A stretch of DNA of 64,000 bases. Source: Phytophthora colocasiae (taxonomy: Eukaryota > Oomycota > Peronosporomycetes > Peronosporales > Peronosporaceae). This document shows, piece after piece, positions 1 to 11,897 of this stretch. The DNA is taken from contig JAGKQI010000102.1 in NCBI GenBank assembly GCA_018806915.1, positions 434,001-498,000 on the forward strand, in the 5' to 3' direction. Position 1 is the stretch's first letter. Every line of letters begins with the position of its first letter. The notes under the pieces were generated by a model that had not been told where the DNA came from, did no database searches, and was given only the letters and a program-made list of their open reading frames with translations. Both the position numbers and the translations under genes were made by a program.

Positions 1-359
1 GCATGGACAGCTTTTGACTTGCCACTCAAACTAGCTCCTCCTTCCCGCCCTTCTGGTTCCGCCAATCAGAAAGAGGTAAAATAAGGCTCCGTCAATCAAA
101 TCGCAGATACAGAATAATATCCAATGAGTAGATACCTTCTGTTTCGCCTACGTCCTCGCTTTTGAGAAAAGGGATAGGGTAACACACGACGTCGCCCTGC
201 CTTTTTTAACCTCAGTCAGTTTAGCTGGAGGTCGTCTCTCCGGACGTCAGATAATAACACTGCGTTTTGCTAACGTCTTGCAAAATTGGCGCACATGCAG
301 CTTCATATCGAAATTCACACGCACTTCATCAAGTCAGCAAGAAGTTCAAGCAAGTCAAT
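1..359 (+). promoter_or_regulatory. Upstream/promoter region of histone H2A.X
   Basis: No gene is visible here. Two CCAAT pentamers lie at 62-66 and 121-125, each in a short A/T-rich context; CCAAT boxes are common in histone promoters. A pyrimidine-rich, initiator-like stretch lies around 205-225. That this is the H2A promoter is inferred from position alone, and no TATA box is obvious. Confidence 0.35.
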
Positions 360-779
360 ATGTCTGGAAAGGGAAAAGCCGCTACTGGAGGCCGTGGCAA
401 GAAGGGAAAGGGAAGCACTCGTTCGTCTAAGGCTGGTCTTCAGTTCCCCGTGGGTCGTGTTGCCCGTTACCTGAAGAAGGGACGCTACGCTCAGCGTGTT
501 GGTGGTGGCGCCCCGGTCTACATGGCCGCCGTCCTCGAGTACCTCTGCGCTGAAATTCTCGAGCTTGCCGGTAACGCTGCTCGCGACCACAAGAAGACGC
601 GTATCATCCCCCGCCACATTCAGATGGCCGTCCGCAACGATGAGGAGCTGAACAAGCTTCTTGGCGACGTGACCATTGCATCGGGTGGTGTGATGCCAAA
701 CATTCACTCGGTGCTTCTGCCTAAGAAGTCTGCTTCGGCTGGCAAGAAGGGCAAGTCGTCGGCTTCACAGGACTACTAA
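360..779 (+). CDS. H2A.X: Histone H2A, H2A.X-type (C-terminal SQDY)
   Basis: Core nucleosome histone of 139 aa, intronless. The ATG at 360 opens the conserved MSGKGK start; the longer frame from 267 begins on a non-ATG codon and is 5' leader. The histone fold is complete: [14 protein letters not shown] (alpha-1), the [20 protein letters not shown] helix, the [14 protein letters not shown] segment, and the acidic patch (EE of NDEELNKL). The protein ends in SQDY, which fits the SQ-[D/E]-aromatic/hydrophobic motif that ATM/ATR-type kinases phosphorylate at DNA breaks. It is therefore an H2A.X form rather than a plain H2A. The N-tail is rich in Gly and Lys. Family assignment is certain; the damage-response role is by homology. 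Confidence 0.97.
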   Translation: MSGKGKAATGGRGKKGKGSTRSSKAGLQFPVGRVARYLKKGRYAQRVGGGAPVYMAAVLEYLCAEILELAGNAARDHKKTRIIPRHIQMAVRNDEELNKLLGDVTIASGGVMPNIHSVLLPKKSASAGKKGKSSASQDY

Positions 780-1233
780 GCGCGCATTTCGTGAAGCAGG
801 AACTGGGAATGGTGATCGTGATCGTTTCAGTGGCCAACTTGCTGCTGGTAAGTTTGCGTTGACTAACCTTGCGTCTGCTTAAAGATGCTTTATCTTTGCG
901 GTTAGTGGCTTTGGCTACGCTGCACTCAATCTCTGATGTTTTTCAACATCACCCTTTCGAAAAGAAACTACGTCGTAAAAGATCTGCTTATAGTGGTGCA
1001 TGTTGCATTATTAGTCCGACCTTCGTAATTGTTGTCCGTACGGTGCGATTGAATTTTGTTCACGGTGGAATAAGTTGGCATGGCGTGTCTGGTCTCATGA
1101 GCAGTTTGACATCGGAGAAAGCGAAGTCGTCCTCATGCACTGCAAGTGGACGACTTGATATGATGCAGCGAGGTTGCTACTACCAAGTACTACACTAGTA
1201 CAATACTTTATCGTCTGATTGTTGTTACCGTGT
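780..1233. other. Intergenic region between convergent H2A.X and SGF29
   Basis: This stretch holds the 3' flanks of two convergent genes. An open frame at 869-1198 has no recognisable protein character and begins on a non-ATG codon. I see no repeat, RNA gene or conserved motif. Confidence 0.5.
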
Positions 1234-2161
1234 TCACTTTTGATGCCAGGGCTTGAGTGGTGCTACGAAGCGGAAGGGCACTTTTCGGTCCGGCACTAAG
1301 CCCTGCTCGTCCTCGTCCTCGTCAAATTTGAGAATCACGTACGGAGCTCCCTGTCAGCAGCAATAGCCCAAACACAACCAATATTAATACACCTGCTCAT
1401 TCTAACAACAACACAGCACTCATTACCTTGGGGTTTGGGACACGGATAGTGCTGCGGAAGAAGCTTGTCGTGTTGGGGTACATGGCCATGACCCTCTCGT
1501 TCACAGCGTAGTGGATCCACTCTCCTTCGGACAACGAGTCGCCTGGCAGTTCCACTACCTGCTGCCACGGCACAATATAATGCCTCCTCGGTGCGTCATC
1601 TTCATCGTCGTCACCAGAGTCGACGTCTTCCACTTCGTACGTGTTCGAGTCGGCGTTAAACTTGACCACACGCGCCATGATCCACAGCTCATGGCTACGA
1701 GCTACTTTAGCTGCGACGTGGCAGCCAATAGCTAAAATATCCTCCCTGTTCGGCACCATGACGCCGACATAACCGTCGCTCTCTGTAGCTGTTGCTATTG
1801 TGGCCACAGAGGAGCTTCCTGCTCTTGGACGAGCGTATGTGCGGGTATACAAGTTGGCTTCCTCCTTTGCTTCTTGCTTGGACGCGCCAAGTCCAATCTC
1901 TCCGTTACTGAAGTCCTTCTCTACGCGGTCGATGCAGTGATTCAGTTGCCGCCGCTGCTTGGCCAGCAAACGGCACGCCAGCGCAAGACAATGCTGTAGT
2001 TGGCGCGCCCACTTTTTCTTGGTCTGTGCGTCACCCTCATCGCTCCCGGAACGCAGGAGCTTCTCACGCAGCACGTTGATCCTCTTCGCAATCACATCCA
2101 TGCCGTTGTCCAGTAGTTGGGTCGTCACGAACGCGTCCAGCGCGTCCTGAGACCCTGGCAT
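1234..2161 (-). CDS. SGF29: SAGA-associated factor 29 (SGF29 tandem-tudor protein)
   Basis: Chromatin reader of the SAGA acetyltransferase complex, whose tandem tudor domain binds H3K4me2/3. Two exons: 1427-2161 and 1234-1350, split by a 76-nt GT-AG intron in phase 0; 283 aa. Residues 1 to about 110 are helical and charged. The SGF29-C tudor block follows (about 125-283): VAAKVARSHELWIMARVV, YEVEDVDSGDD, YAVNERVMAMYPNTTSFF, and in exon 2 YVILKFDEDEDEQG and RFVAPLKP. The last motif is the usual family C-terminus, which supports the splice. The ATG at 2161 is chosen because the longer upstream frame only encodes a 51-bp tandem repeat. It converges on H2A.X. Confidence 0.9.
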
Positions 2162-2182
2162 GCTTCTCCCAGGGAAATGTCT

Positions 2183-2275
2183 GCAGCAGTGATAAACAGT
2201 ATTACATAGGATAACGGTTTTATGCTTCTCCATGCAGCAGTGATAAACAGTTTTACATAGGATAACGGTTTTATG
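2183..2275. repeat. 51-bp tandem duplication upstream of SGF29
   Basis: Two copies with a 51-nt period start at 2183 and 2234 (core GCAGCAGTGATAAACAG), with one mismatch over about 42 nt. They lie in the short divergent gap between SGF29 (minus) and the DmX-like gene (plus). The repeat keeps an open frame on the minus strand, but this looks incidental. Confidence 0.8.
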
Positions 2276-2302
2276 GTTTACCATACGTACATGACAGGTT
2301 AA

Positions 2303-5300
2303 ATGAAATTCTCAATGGGGTCGCAGGACTTGCGCCGCGTTTGCCAGGCCGTGTTCGAGTCCAGCCGATACCTGGTGTACACCGTCGAGTCGCTACTAGT
2401 CGTCCTTGTAGAGGTGCCCCACGCGTCAACAGCAGCCGAACAGAGCCGACGCGCGTCTAGTTTCGAGCTATGGCAGGTCTGGGACGCACAGGACGCCATC
2501 CGATGCGTGCGCTTCAATCCCAGCAAGAAGGCTGCGCGCGGAGCGTTGGCTCTGTGCATCGATGAAGGCTGTGGCGTGCTGCTCATGCCGGCAAGTGCCA
2601 CGTCCAGTCGCGCGGCGGCCATGGCGGAACCCTCCAGAGCCTCAACGCTGGATGACTACGCAGGCTCAAGCCCACCCTCTATAGCTGCAGGCGACTTGGC
2701 CCCCAAGTCAGATTACGTGAAGGCCCACCTACACCTGTATATGCCCCGCTGGACTGAGTCAGTGCGCTGGAAATGCGATGATCGCCTTTTGAGCCACCTA
2801 GAGTGGGTAGAGAGCGGTGACAACTTGTTCCTGCTCGGTGCTGGTGAGAAATTATCCATTTGGAAGATAGTAGACGACTCCGTGCAAGTATATTTGCAGC
2901 GCACAGTGACACTGACTGACAATGGAGGCATTGGAATGGAAATGCCGCTACCGGTGGTGCCAATTTGTCACTTTGACGTTGCACCCAACGGAAGGTATGC
3001 GGCCACAGCAGGTAAACATGACAGGATTGTAAAGCTCTGGGACCTAGGAGAGCTGTCACCGCATGAAGCTGCGCCAATGTCGATATTTATTGCACATACC
3101 CGCGCGCTGGTGTCCATGGCGTGGTCAAAGGACGTGAATACCTACAACGCGAGAGAAACTGCCGCTACGACGACTGGAGCGTGTGAGATGCTGGTTACAC
3201 TTGACAGAGCAGGAAATATTTCGATGTGGAGAGAGAACGGAGCTCAGTTATGCTCTTTTGTGCTCTGGAAACAATTTGCAGCTACGGATTTATGTCAATC
3301 CTCACTTGAGGCAGATGATTTTGAGAGCTCTATTCGGATATTCGGCTTGGTAAACCACTATTGGGTTCGAGAGCCCAAGCCCGTATCATCGATAACTGAT
3401 GCATTACTGAGTGAAAACACCGTGATGGATGCGTTATGTTTATTCCACTATGGCTACGGCTCATTGAACGAAGCACGTCGGAATGAATTGGTCAGTCAGC
3501 GCATGGACAGTATAACTAAAATGAATGCCAAGCTGCTAGGAGATCGCAACGGCGCAGTAGCAGACACTCACGTTGGAGAAACGTTTATTTGTGGGAATGT
3601 AGCGCTCGAGAAAACGTATGCAGTGAATTTACTTTACGGTGTGCTCAACAACGGTGATTTCTGCATATTCCGCGCGGAGTCAATTCCGTTTACGGTAAGT
3701 CACGTGGGGAACTCAACACCTGACTAACGTTTTTGCTAACGCATTGTAATCGTTATGGAACTTGGATATATGTGCAGGGTGTTTCACCCAAGCTATCGCT
3801 TCTTCTCATATACAGTGACCTTCGCACGCAGTTGGCTGACGCACATGTGTACAGTGTCAGTTCGTCCGGTTATCAAGGTATGTATTGAAGACTTCGTAGT
3901 TTTAATGTGATAAGTGATTAACCCAATCTAACTGCTGATAGACCAGGGAAATGGCTCTACAAAATTCTCTGTCGAAATATTGTTTCAGCAGAATACGACT
4001 GACCGTCTCTTGCACTGTGCAAGTTTAAAACTCCAACTCGAGGCCTCTGTTGTTGGAAATCGCAGGGGGCTCGTTTCCTATTCCGTTCAAAGTTGCGAAG
4101 TCAGTGCTGTATGCATGATGAAGGCCAAGAAAAGGGAAGGTGTTTTAACTGCAGTTGACATGGAAATTGACAGTTCACTACCGACGATCAAGAGTGTAAA
4201 ACTTGAGAATACCTCATCATTATCGAGTCACCCGTATGGTCTCCTGAGTTTCGGATCCAATTTGGCGTGCCTCAACTTCCGAGATATAGATGACAGTGGA
4301 CCATCACCACTCCAGCAGCCGGTGCACTCTGTCGGCTCTTCAGCAGTGAGAGGGTTTCCTGCTCACCACCCAATCACGCTGATCTACTTGCTCGCACGTG
4401 GGTCTTTCAAGACACTAGAGAGAGTTCTTGATCACGTGAAGGATAAGATTGTGGAGCATGAAGAAACGTGCTATCTGCGAATGGTGGATGACACGGTACT
4501 TCGAACTCTTCCATTGCTGTCGTTGTCCCAGCTTCTCGGAGAACCCACTTCTACTGGTAGCAAGAGTGACGAGCGATCGGATATTTACCTAAAAGGCAAG
4601 AAATCTAAAGATGATGACGGGGCGAGTGGTGCAATTTCAGCAGTCCCAGCTCGAGCTAGCGACCTATTTGCGATGGATTTTGGGCCTCCTCGTCGGTTTG
4701 GAGCTAATGCAGGCGGTGCTGATCGAGCAGATATGCTGTTTGCTCCTCAAGTAACTTCTTCCACGGGCTTACCTGATACTCAGCCGGTGGCTGCATCCCA
4801 TTCGAAGCTGGAAACAGATGAATTCTCGAAGTTTTTCAACGAGCACAAGGGGTCATTGACATTTATGACGTCTGACGAGTCTGGTATTTTCCTCAAAATC
4901 CTCGCTGGTATTAAGAAAACGATATGCTGGGAGCGTGATAGTAGCCGTCAGAAAGATGAAGCTGCTCTTCGCTTCCACGCTTCCTTATTGTGGCCTGTAG
5001 ACGCACTAACCAATGATACACCCAGTCAGGCCACTACAACAGATTCGGATCAGCAACCAGTCACCGAACCACCTAAGTTAACGCCACACTACCAGGGCGT
5101 GGCTGGACTTTGTTCGGAGCAAGTAGCTTGGGGGGCACTCAGCGACTTCCAGCCTGAGTTACTTCAAGAATGTTTTCCTACAACGACAATGACTTGGAAA
5201 GAGATGAGGCGTTTACGAATTCCTTTCTGGCTAAAGAGCTCAGCAAAACTTATCCAGTTCACGGAGAAGGTGGCACAGGCCGAATTTGCAGAAAATCGCG

Positions 5301-8300
5301 ACCCCTTTGCAGTTGCTGTATTCTACGTGCTGTTGGGCAAAACGCGGCTGCTAGCAAGCCTTTTCAAAATGGCGAACGAGTCGCGCATTTCGGAACTCTT
5401 GAGTAACAACTTTTCGGAGATGCGCTGGAAAAACGCTGCCATCAAGAATGCTTTTGTGCTGAAAACAAAGCAGCGCTACGAGCTGTCAGCAGCATTCTTT
5501 CTACTCAGTGGCAAGATTACCGAAGCCATCTCTGTAGCGGAGCAAGCGGATGAGACGCTCGTGTTATCATTTTTAATTGCTCGAGTTTCAGAGAAATGGG
5601 ACCTAGGAGGTCAGAGCGACAACTCCGGTGTGGCTGATTTCTCACAGTCGTCTTTTACAGGTCTTAGCGTCAGTCTTCGTGGACTTGCTGGATCGAATAC
5701 GAGCATGGTAATGGGAGACGGTGAATCGACAGAGGCGATAAATGTCTGTAAAGACTTTCTTAGCACTGCCGTGTGGGGGAAAGCTTTTAGCTGCGGAGAT
5801 GTTTATATGTGCTTCTTAGTCAAGTATTTCCTTGGGGAGACCAGCCAAGCTATCAACATCTTGATGACACCCCCGACTACGGAGGTGCGAAGCATATTTG
5901 GCGAAGCGAAAAGTTCCGGTATGGACTTGTCTGGCTTATATTGGTCGTCGTTTGGCAAAAGTCTTCTCGGTGCGTGCGATCTATTACGCTTCCTTCGCAA
6001 GACAATCGTTCCGATGAAAGTGGCTTTCAAGGAGAAGATTCTACGGCTAAATACTTCAGCAATGTTTCGCCTGCAAGATACAGGACTTGGAATTCCTGCG
6101 CTGATACACCAGCGCGATATTGCATCATTCGTTCAGGACTTCCACCGCCAATGTTCTACAAGTTCTGATGTCGCGGCGTTCCTAGAATGCCGTCAACAAA
6201 TCTTAATCGCTGCCATCGGAAGCCAAGTGGATTCCCTGTACACCACGTTCTTGAAGGTTATGCGCGAAGCGTTGACAACACCTACCACGGCAACACCCAG
6301 TACTCGATTTGAGCTCGAAGAGCGCCTGAACGAAGAGATTCAATGCATCGTTAGCTGCACAGGTGACTACGATATCCCTGGAATACCGGAGACCAGCAAA
6401 GAGCTTTTGGAACACAGTGTGCGAACAGCAGTAGTGGAGTCGCTTGCCCACTCTGGTCGTCTTGCTGCTCTGGACTTCTTGGTCTCTGGGTGGAATGAAT
6501 CATCGACAGAGTTTGTTTTTACCAGCCCGCTACCAAAACTTGTCGAAGCCATCGCTGATGGCGTTGCTATGATAGCATCAGGGGACCTCATGTCTGCCGC
6601 CACTGATTTTTTACACACCCGGAAAGTGGATCAGACATGCTCAAACTTGTTGGCGATGGCGACACGCCTTCTACTCTGGCTACAGTACTTTAACCTGAAA
6701 TCACCAAAGCAAAGGGCGACACTGCCGACCCGCGAGTTCGTGCGTGTTGCAGCTGCAGCAATTCACAGTGCTATCTGTATCTGCTGCCGCTACTTGAAAA
6801 ACCCGTGCTGTTTGTATCGTGTTTTCGTGCTCATCTTCCCGCACAAGCACGGTTTGTCTTCCAATTCGGAGGAAGCGCTGAATGAAATCGCTGGTGGTGA
6901 TATTTGCGTGCGTTGCTCGTCTCTTCGTCGTCCAACGACGGCATCCCGCAGCTCACCGGGCGCTACGTCACTTCAGCACGATATCCCAGTGCTATATCAG
7001 GCTGTTTGTATGCTGGAGCTAGAGTTGGACGAGTTTACAGCGGCAGTGAAGACTAGCAGACTGCACCACCCGATGCCCTCACGCGATTTCACAACGCCCT
7101 TATTTTCGTACTGTTCGTACTGGGGGCTGGTTTTGATGATGGCGGCAGGTGCCATGCCATCTCACCTCTCGAAAATTACAGGGGAAGGAGTAGCTTCAAC
7201 CGAGCTGTCCAATAAGCTAGTCGGAGCGTGGAAGAACTATAGCAACCGTCTGTCCGGATTCGCTTTGAAGCATCTACTGTGCGATTTGGCTGGATTCTTC
7301 TTCAGCCCGTTCTCGATTTCGCAGCCTCCTACAAGTCCAGGACCTGGGTCAGCCGTTTCACCAGGTTCTCCTCGAGGATTGCCCTCTCCCAGTCGAAGTG
7401 GTGCCCCTGGCAGTCCTCGTGCATTCCTTGCTGATACTCCTGGGTCTCCTCCATCACCACATCGGATAAACGCACGACAATTGCTGAAATGCGAGTGCGA
7501 GAGGTGTCCGTGGCTTCTGCTCATGGAGCTTTTTACCAACAAGAACGAGCTGTTGCTTCGCCTGAACGCCCAACTGGAATGCTGCAGTGAGAAAATCGAC
7601 GAGGAAGTTCGATGGGGGCGACTACCGGAGCCTGCGTCACGGAAATCTGCCTTGACACGCTCACAAAAACTGCTTCTGTCCACTGTCGCTGAAAATGCTT
7701 CTTCATTTTCACGCGCCGCAAACCTCACCGACCAACTCAAACGGCGAATGGCGCCAATGCCCACCGCAGCAGCTGTACAGGTCCAGTGTGTGTACCGTAG
7801 TGAGACGAACATCAAAGCGATGTGCTTCAATCACGCTGTTGGCGAAGACGCGGAGGTGAGCGTGTGCAGCAGCAAAGCCATTTTCCGGGCGAGCTGTATG
7901 GAGTACGCTGATGGTTGTCGTTTCCAGTTCAAGGGCATATACGCGTCACCCCAAACTGCATTTTTCTCATCCGACGCTGGTATGTCGTCCCCAGCGAAGG
8001 GAAGGCAAACACCGGAGGGTAGCAGCTTTGGAGGGGGCTCTCCATCGAACTCTTTGGTCACTCGTAGTGGCCCTTCATCACCTTTACGAAACCCAGCTCA
8101 TCTACTAGCATCGCCATCCGATCCCAAGATGGAACGTTTCAAGCCTACTGCTATTGCTTCTCACCCTTTCCTGCCACTCTTCATATCTGGAGCTCATAAG
8201 GGCCGCGTGCATTTGTGGTCTTACGATCGTCTGAGTGCTATCTGCTCATTCCAAACCAAAGATGTCGTCGCGGTACGTTCATGTTTGGTCAAATTCATCT

Positions 8301-9369
8301 CTCACTATAGTATAGCTTGGCTGATCTGTCTGTGTTAATATGTAGCCGTATCCGACAAGTCCGTCAATGCTATCTGGTTGGCAAAGTATCAAAGCACTGG
8401 AATTCGACAGTCTCGGCCAGCAGGTATTAGTTGAGCTTCTAACTTTCTCTACACAGTTGACATTGTGTCTAATTCCTCTCTTCACCGATTGTAGCTTGGC
8501 GCTGTCGATGCTATGGGGCACTTGTTCATGTGGAAGTTCTCCGAGTTGGATCGTGTCCCGTATTACCGCGAGATAGTGGTAAGATCACAACCCACTACAG
8601 TAGCGATCGAAAAACTAACAGTATTGTGTTCTTCAGTGTCATGATAAGGGCGCCAAGGGTCTCACATTCCTCAACTCAAGCAGCAGTGTCGCTACAATCG
8701 GGTTATCATCTGAGTTCGTATCTTCGTGCTCCCCCATTTGGTGATTGAAGTGTTCAAGCTGACGGTTGTATATTGTTGTTGTGTGTAGAAAAAGAAACGT
8801 ATGCGTTTGGGATACGCTCCTTCCTGCCTCGAAAGCGCTCGTTGCAGCCCCAGCGTGCCATCCAGCAGGTGCCACTGCCGTTGCATTTTCGTCGACCCAC
8901 CAGCTTCTCCTTACTGGAGGAACCGGCGGTGCATTGACCATTTTCGATATGAGACAGCGTCGCGTTCTGCATACGATTTCAAACGCCCACGAGACCCCGA
9001 TCAAGACCCTTGCACTGCATCCAAGCGGAGACTGTGTGCTGTCTGGATCTGCCGGCGGCGACGTTAAGATCTGGTCACTGCCAATCTTCCGCGAGGTGGC
9101 TTTTCTAAGCAAGGTGCATGTCAAACCTTCGTTCCTGGGCGATGCTGCAACAAACTTCCTCGGTGATGCCGCGTCGAACGTGGCAATTAACGTGGTACGT
9201 ATGCGCAACGGTGGCAGTATTAGTTCATTTGATACTGAACATTCTTTTGCAGACAAATTCTTCCTGGGGTGTGACCGATGCTGTCGCCACAAACGACGCG
9301 TTCTTTACGAGCGGCACGGATGGATCGGTGCAGCGTCTGAAAATGCCGTCACTAGGGACCCGTCTCTAA
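2303..9369 (+). CDS. DMXL: DmX-like / Rav1 WD40 protein (V-ATPase regulator)
   Basis: Large WD-repeat scaffold related to yeast Rav1 and animal DMXL1/2, which promote assembly of the V-ATPase V1 and Vo sectors (RAVE/rabconnectin-3). Eight exons: 2303-3694, 3778-3877, 3942-8272, 8346-8423, 8495-8578, 8637-8713, 8789-9194, 9253-9369; the total is 6585 nt, 2194 aa, with phases closing. N-terminal WD blades occupy residues 1 to about 300. The Rav1 C-terminal domain is clear near 870-1030 (GLCSEQVAWGALSDFQPELL; TWKEMRRLRIPFWLKSSAKL; RYELSAAFFLLSGK). A Pro/Ser linker follows near 7330-7460, then C-terminal WD blades (RNVCVWDTL; TNDAFFTSGTDGSV) as in DMXL. The exon 6 donor is least certain: the better-looking GT near 8739 would make a stop, so GA|GTTCGT at 8714 is chosen, which preserves the family motif. 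Confidence 0.9.
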
Positions 9370-9492
9370 GTCCATGCTGTTCTGGTACGCTGAACACTTT
9401 CAATACATGTCGGTTTGAAGGGTCTCCTAGCAACAGTCGCGATCCTTTTGCGAAAGAGCACTGACCATTTGCCAGATAGAGACACAACAAAC

Positions 9493-11806
9493 ATGGGACC
9501 AAAGAAGCCGCTGGCAGGTCCGGTGAAAAAGAAGTCGAAGGATCACTCCAAGAATGCAGCGTTAGTCAATGGCGATGGGCACGACAAGGATGCACGCGGG
9601 GCCACTGGGGGTGCAGGAGCAGGGGCTGGAAGTGGAGGTGCTGCAGACGGATCTCTATCGGGAGCTGGACAGGATAACGACGAGATGGATGCCTATCACG
9701 AGCCAGTACGTTGATGCAGATGCTGAAGAAAAATTGTGAGCGTATCTAACGTGCTGATTGAACAATCAGGTGAAGAAAATTGTAATTCCCGACAATCAAC
9801 TGAAGCTGTCGCCGCAGGAGCTAAATGAGGAATTCTCGCGGGTGCTCACTGCGAACGATCCAAACGTTCCGAACAATATCACCAAGTACAACTACAAGGA
9901 ACGAACATATAAGGTGGATCCGCCTGGACCAGGGGACCATCTCTACGTGCACTTGTGCTGTGACGGAAGTATGATTCACAAAGAGTCCGAGGATGCTAAG
10001 ACCCAAGCTGCATTTGACCAAAAGTACGCTGAGGAGGAGAAAGAGGCGCGTGAAGTGGCTATCAAACTGGCGAAAGAGGAGGCAGAGACCAAAGGAGAAA
10101 AGATCGATGAAGCTGCGTTGCAATTCGAGTCAGGCAAGAACCAGTTTAACTACAGCGAGCGAGCGGCGCAGACGTATACGAATCCGTTGCGAAAACGTGC
10201 AGTTGAGACGGAGCCTCCACCAGTAGTGAGTTTCATGGCCACCGTGACACAATGGGAGATCTACGATACGTTCATGGATGCTTACGAGCAACACCAGCGC
10301 GAGCAGATACAGCTCCAGAAGGTAGCTCAAAAGAAGGATAAAGATGAGAAAGATGGCGCAGGTGCTGCTGCAGGAGGTGGTGAGCTATTGGCTGCGGCGC
10401 CCACAGCAGCATCCGGAGGCGGTGGTGCTACTGGTGGAGTGAAGGGAAAAGGTGACGATATGGTGCATTCTGCAGCAATGGGGAAGACACTCCGCATTAT
10501 CGAGCGCATGGCGAACCAGAATGCTGATGATGAAATCTTCCACGATTTCAAGTATTGGGAGGATGCTAGCGACCAATTCCGTGAAGGAGAGGGTTCATTG
10601 CTCCCCTTGTGGCGCTTTTCAAGCGAGAGAGCCAAAAAGAAACAAGTGACTGCAGTGTGTTGGAACCCTCGCTTCGGTGATCTTTTCGCTATCGGCTTCG
10701 GATCCTACGATTTTCTCAAACAGGGCAGTGGTGTAATATGCTGCTACTCACTCAAGAATGCGTCGCATCCCGAGTTCACATTTACAACGGAGTCTGGAGT
10801 CATGTGCCTCGACTTCCACCCTCAACATGCTGCACTGCTAGCTGTTGGATGCTACGATGGTACAGTGCTAGTGTATGACGTGCGAAGCAAGACAAACCGT
10901 CCAATCTACGTGGCTACCATCAAGACCGGCAAACACACAGATCCCGTTTGGCAAGTCAACTGGCAGGAGGAGGACCTGGCAAAGGAGCTTAACTTCTACT
11001 CGATCTCCTCCGATGGCCGAGTAGCGAACTGGATATTGAGCAAGAATGAGCTGAAGATGGAGCCTGTCATGCAGCTGAAGTTGGTGGCAACAGCTAAGGA
11101 TGACCCAGAAGAAGCCTCGTTGTCTGGACTTGCTGGTGGATGCTGCTTCGACTTCAACCGGTTCAGTGAGCACCTGTTTGTCGTCGGAACGGAGGAGGGC
11201 AAGCTACATAAATGCTCAAAAGCATACTCTGGGCAATATCTCGAGACGTATGCAGGCCATCACATGGCGGTTTATGCAGTTCGTTGGAACCCATTCCACG
11301 AACGGGCATTCCTGTCCTGTAGTGCTGATTGGACCGTGAAGCTATGGGATCACAACCTTCCTGATCCCATAATGTCATTTGATCTAGGAAACGCCGTGGG
11401 TGACGTGGCGTGGGCACCGTACTCGTCCACTGTGTTTGCTGCTGTCACTAGTGATGGCAAGGTACACGTGTTCGACCTTGCGGAGAACAAGAATGAACCT
11501 TTGTGTGAACAGAAGGTAGTGAAGCGTGCCAAGCTCACGCATTTGGCCTTCAACTCCCAAGACCCCATTGTGCTAGTTGGAGACGACCGCGGGGGTGTGA
11601 ATTCCTTGAAACTCTCGCCCAACCTGCGCAAAATCGTTGGCTCTGGAGAAGAAGACGGTGCCCCCGCAGCTAACGGAGCACCCGCCACTGGAGATGCAGG
11701 TATTAGTTCAACTGCCGAGCTGCGGAATGTCAAGGCACGGTTTAAGAAGGAGTTTGAAAAGATTGACAAGCTGCTGAGTGCTAACGATAACAAGGTAGAG
11801 CGGTAA
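9493..11806 (+). CDS. DNAI1: Axonemal outer-arm dynein intermediate chain 1 (DNAI1/IC78)
   Basis: WD40 intermediate chain that docks the outer dynein arm to axonemal doublets. Two exons, 9493-9705 and 9770-11806, split by a 64-nt intron; 749 aa, a little longer than animal DNAI1. Residues 1-70 are low-complexity (Lys, then Gly/Ala). The diagnostic segment NQFNYSERAAQTYTNPLRKR, then the TEPPP and TQWEIYD motifs, matches DNAI1 and Chlamydomonas IC78. A Gly/Ala linker (about 225-250) precedes the WD propeller (about 300-690: TAVCWNPRFGDLFAIGFGSY; FLSCSADWTVKLWD; STVFAAVTSDGKVHVFD). Its presence implies motile flagella, as in zoospores. It starts 123 bp after the DmX-like stop on the same strand. 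Confidence 0.93.
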
Positions 11807-11897
11807 AGAACAGGGCTAGTTAACAGCATAGTGCACTACTCAATCAACCAAAAACCTGTTCGCCTATTTCATTTTGTTTTTACAACTTGTGCTGCTT

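Noticed and set aside
267..359. N-terminal extension of H2A from 267
   Set aside because: The frame opens on a non-ATG codon, and the real histone starts with MSGKGK at 360.
315..707. 130-codon minus-strand ORF under H2A
   Set aside because: It is an antisense shadow of the histone, low in protein-like features and rich in Val/Leu/Thr from the complementary codons.
7237..7830. 197-codon minus-strand ORF in the DmX-like gene
   Set aside because: Shadow of the Pro/Ser linker; the plus strand carries conserved DMXL motifs.
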